Shown in pieces: positions 63,975 through 64,000 of a stretch of 64,000 bases of DNA. A model generated the notes under the pieces. It saw nothing but the letters and a program-made list of their open reading frames with translations, was not told the origin of the DNA and made no database searches. A program made the translations under genes and the position numbers. This DNA is from Ectocarpus siliculosus (taxonomy: Eukaryota; Sar; Phaeophyceae; Ectocarpales; Ectocarpaceae), in the NCBI GenBank assembly GCA_000310025.1, contig FN649728.1, positions 2,271,581 to 2,335,580 on the forward strand, read 5' to 3'. Position 1 is the first letter of the stretch, and the number at the start of each line of letters is the position of its first letter.

Positions 63975-64000
63975 GGGGGGCGGGGGGGGGGGGGGGGGGG
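63975..64000. repeat. Terminal poly-G run
   Basis: Six G, one C, then nineteen G close the window. This may be a real homopolymer or a sequencing or contig-edge artefact. Confidence 0.9.

Larger units (their letters stand above)
58572..64000. other. Flank with no supported gene
   Basis: It holds the repeats and palindromes listed separately. The longest frames (for example at 60,395-60,976) run through the CT repeat and show no domain or splice pattern. The promoter and 5' leader of the dynein gene should lie here, but no element stands out. Confidence 0.6.

Noticed and set aside
1..64000. CRISPR array, bacterial operon, rRNA or prophage
   Set aside because: There are no spaced direct repeats, Shine-Dalgarno-led gene series or rRNA sequence. 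The window is intron-rich eukaryotic DNA.

Overview
This is nuclear DNA from an intron-rich eukaryote. The gene density, short GT-AG introns (about 200-1,050 bp), moderate GC content, triplet microsatellites and motile-cilium gene content fit a brown alga such as Ectocarpus, or a close stramenopile relative. The organism is inferred, not proven.

One gene fills most of the window. On the minus strand, from about 58.6 kb down to about 3.0 kb, lies an axonemal dynein heavy chain broken into at least 91 exons. I rebuilt it exon by exon. Each join has a plausible donor and acceptor, and the reading phase carries through from 55,701 to 3,005 (12,723 coding bases, about 4,240 residues). Two further in-phase 5' candidate exons (57,260-57,415 and 58,377-58,571) would give about 4,357 residues. 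The order along the protein is: glycine-rich tail, N-terminal tail domain, linker, AAA1-AAA4, stalk with microtubule-binding tip, AAA5, AAA6 and C-terminal domain. Stalk, AAA3, AAA4 and C-terminal motifs resemble the single-headed inner-arm DNAH1 class most closely.

Left flank (1-3,004): a plus-strand gene with two well-supported exons (502-576 and 900-1,034) encodes a pair of divergent EF-hands and converges on the dynein gene. Weaker candidate exons follow it.

Introns carry small mobile-element remains. These are a 588-bp 5'-truncated non-LTR retrotransposon end flanked by an 18-bp target-site duplication (53,918-54,542), a Ty1/copia reverse-transcriptase scrap (40,681-40,806), a tRNA-like A-box/B-box sequence near 14.7 kb, and several tandem duplications, one of which copies a splice acceptor.

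Right flank (58,572-64,000): I find no gene I can support. It contains a 27-unit CT microsatellite, a 42-bp perfect palindrome flanked by 8-bp direct repeats, hairpins, a 67-bp tandem duplication, a second 3' end resembling the retrotransposon, and a terminal poly-G run that may be an assembly edge.
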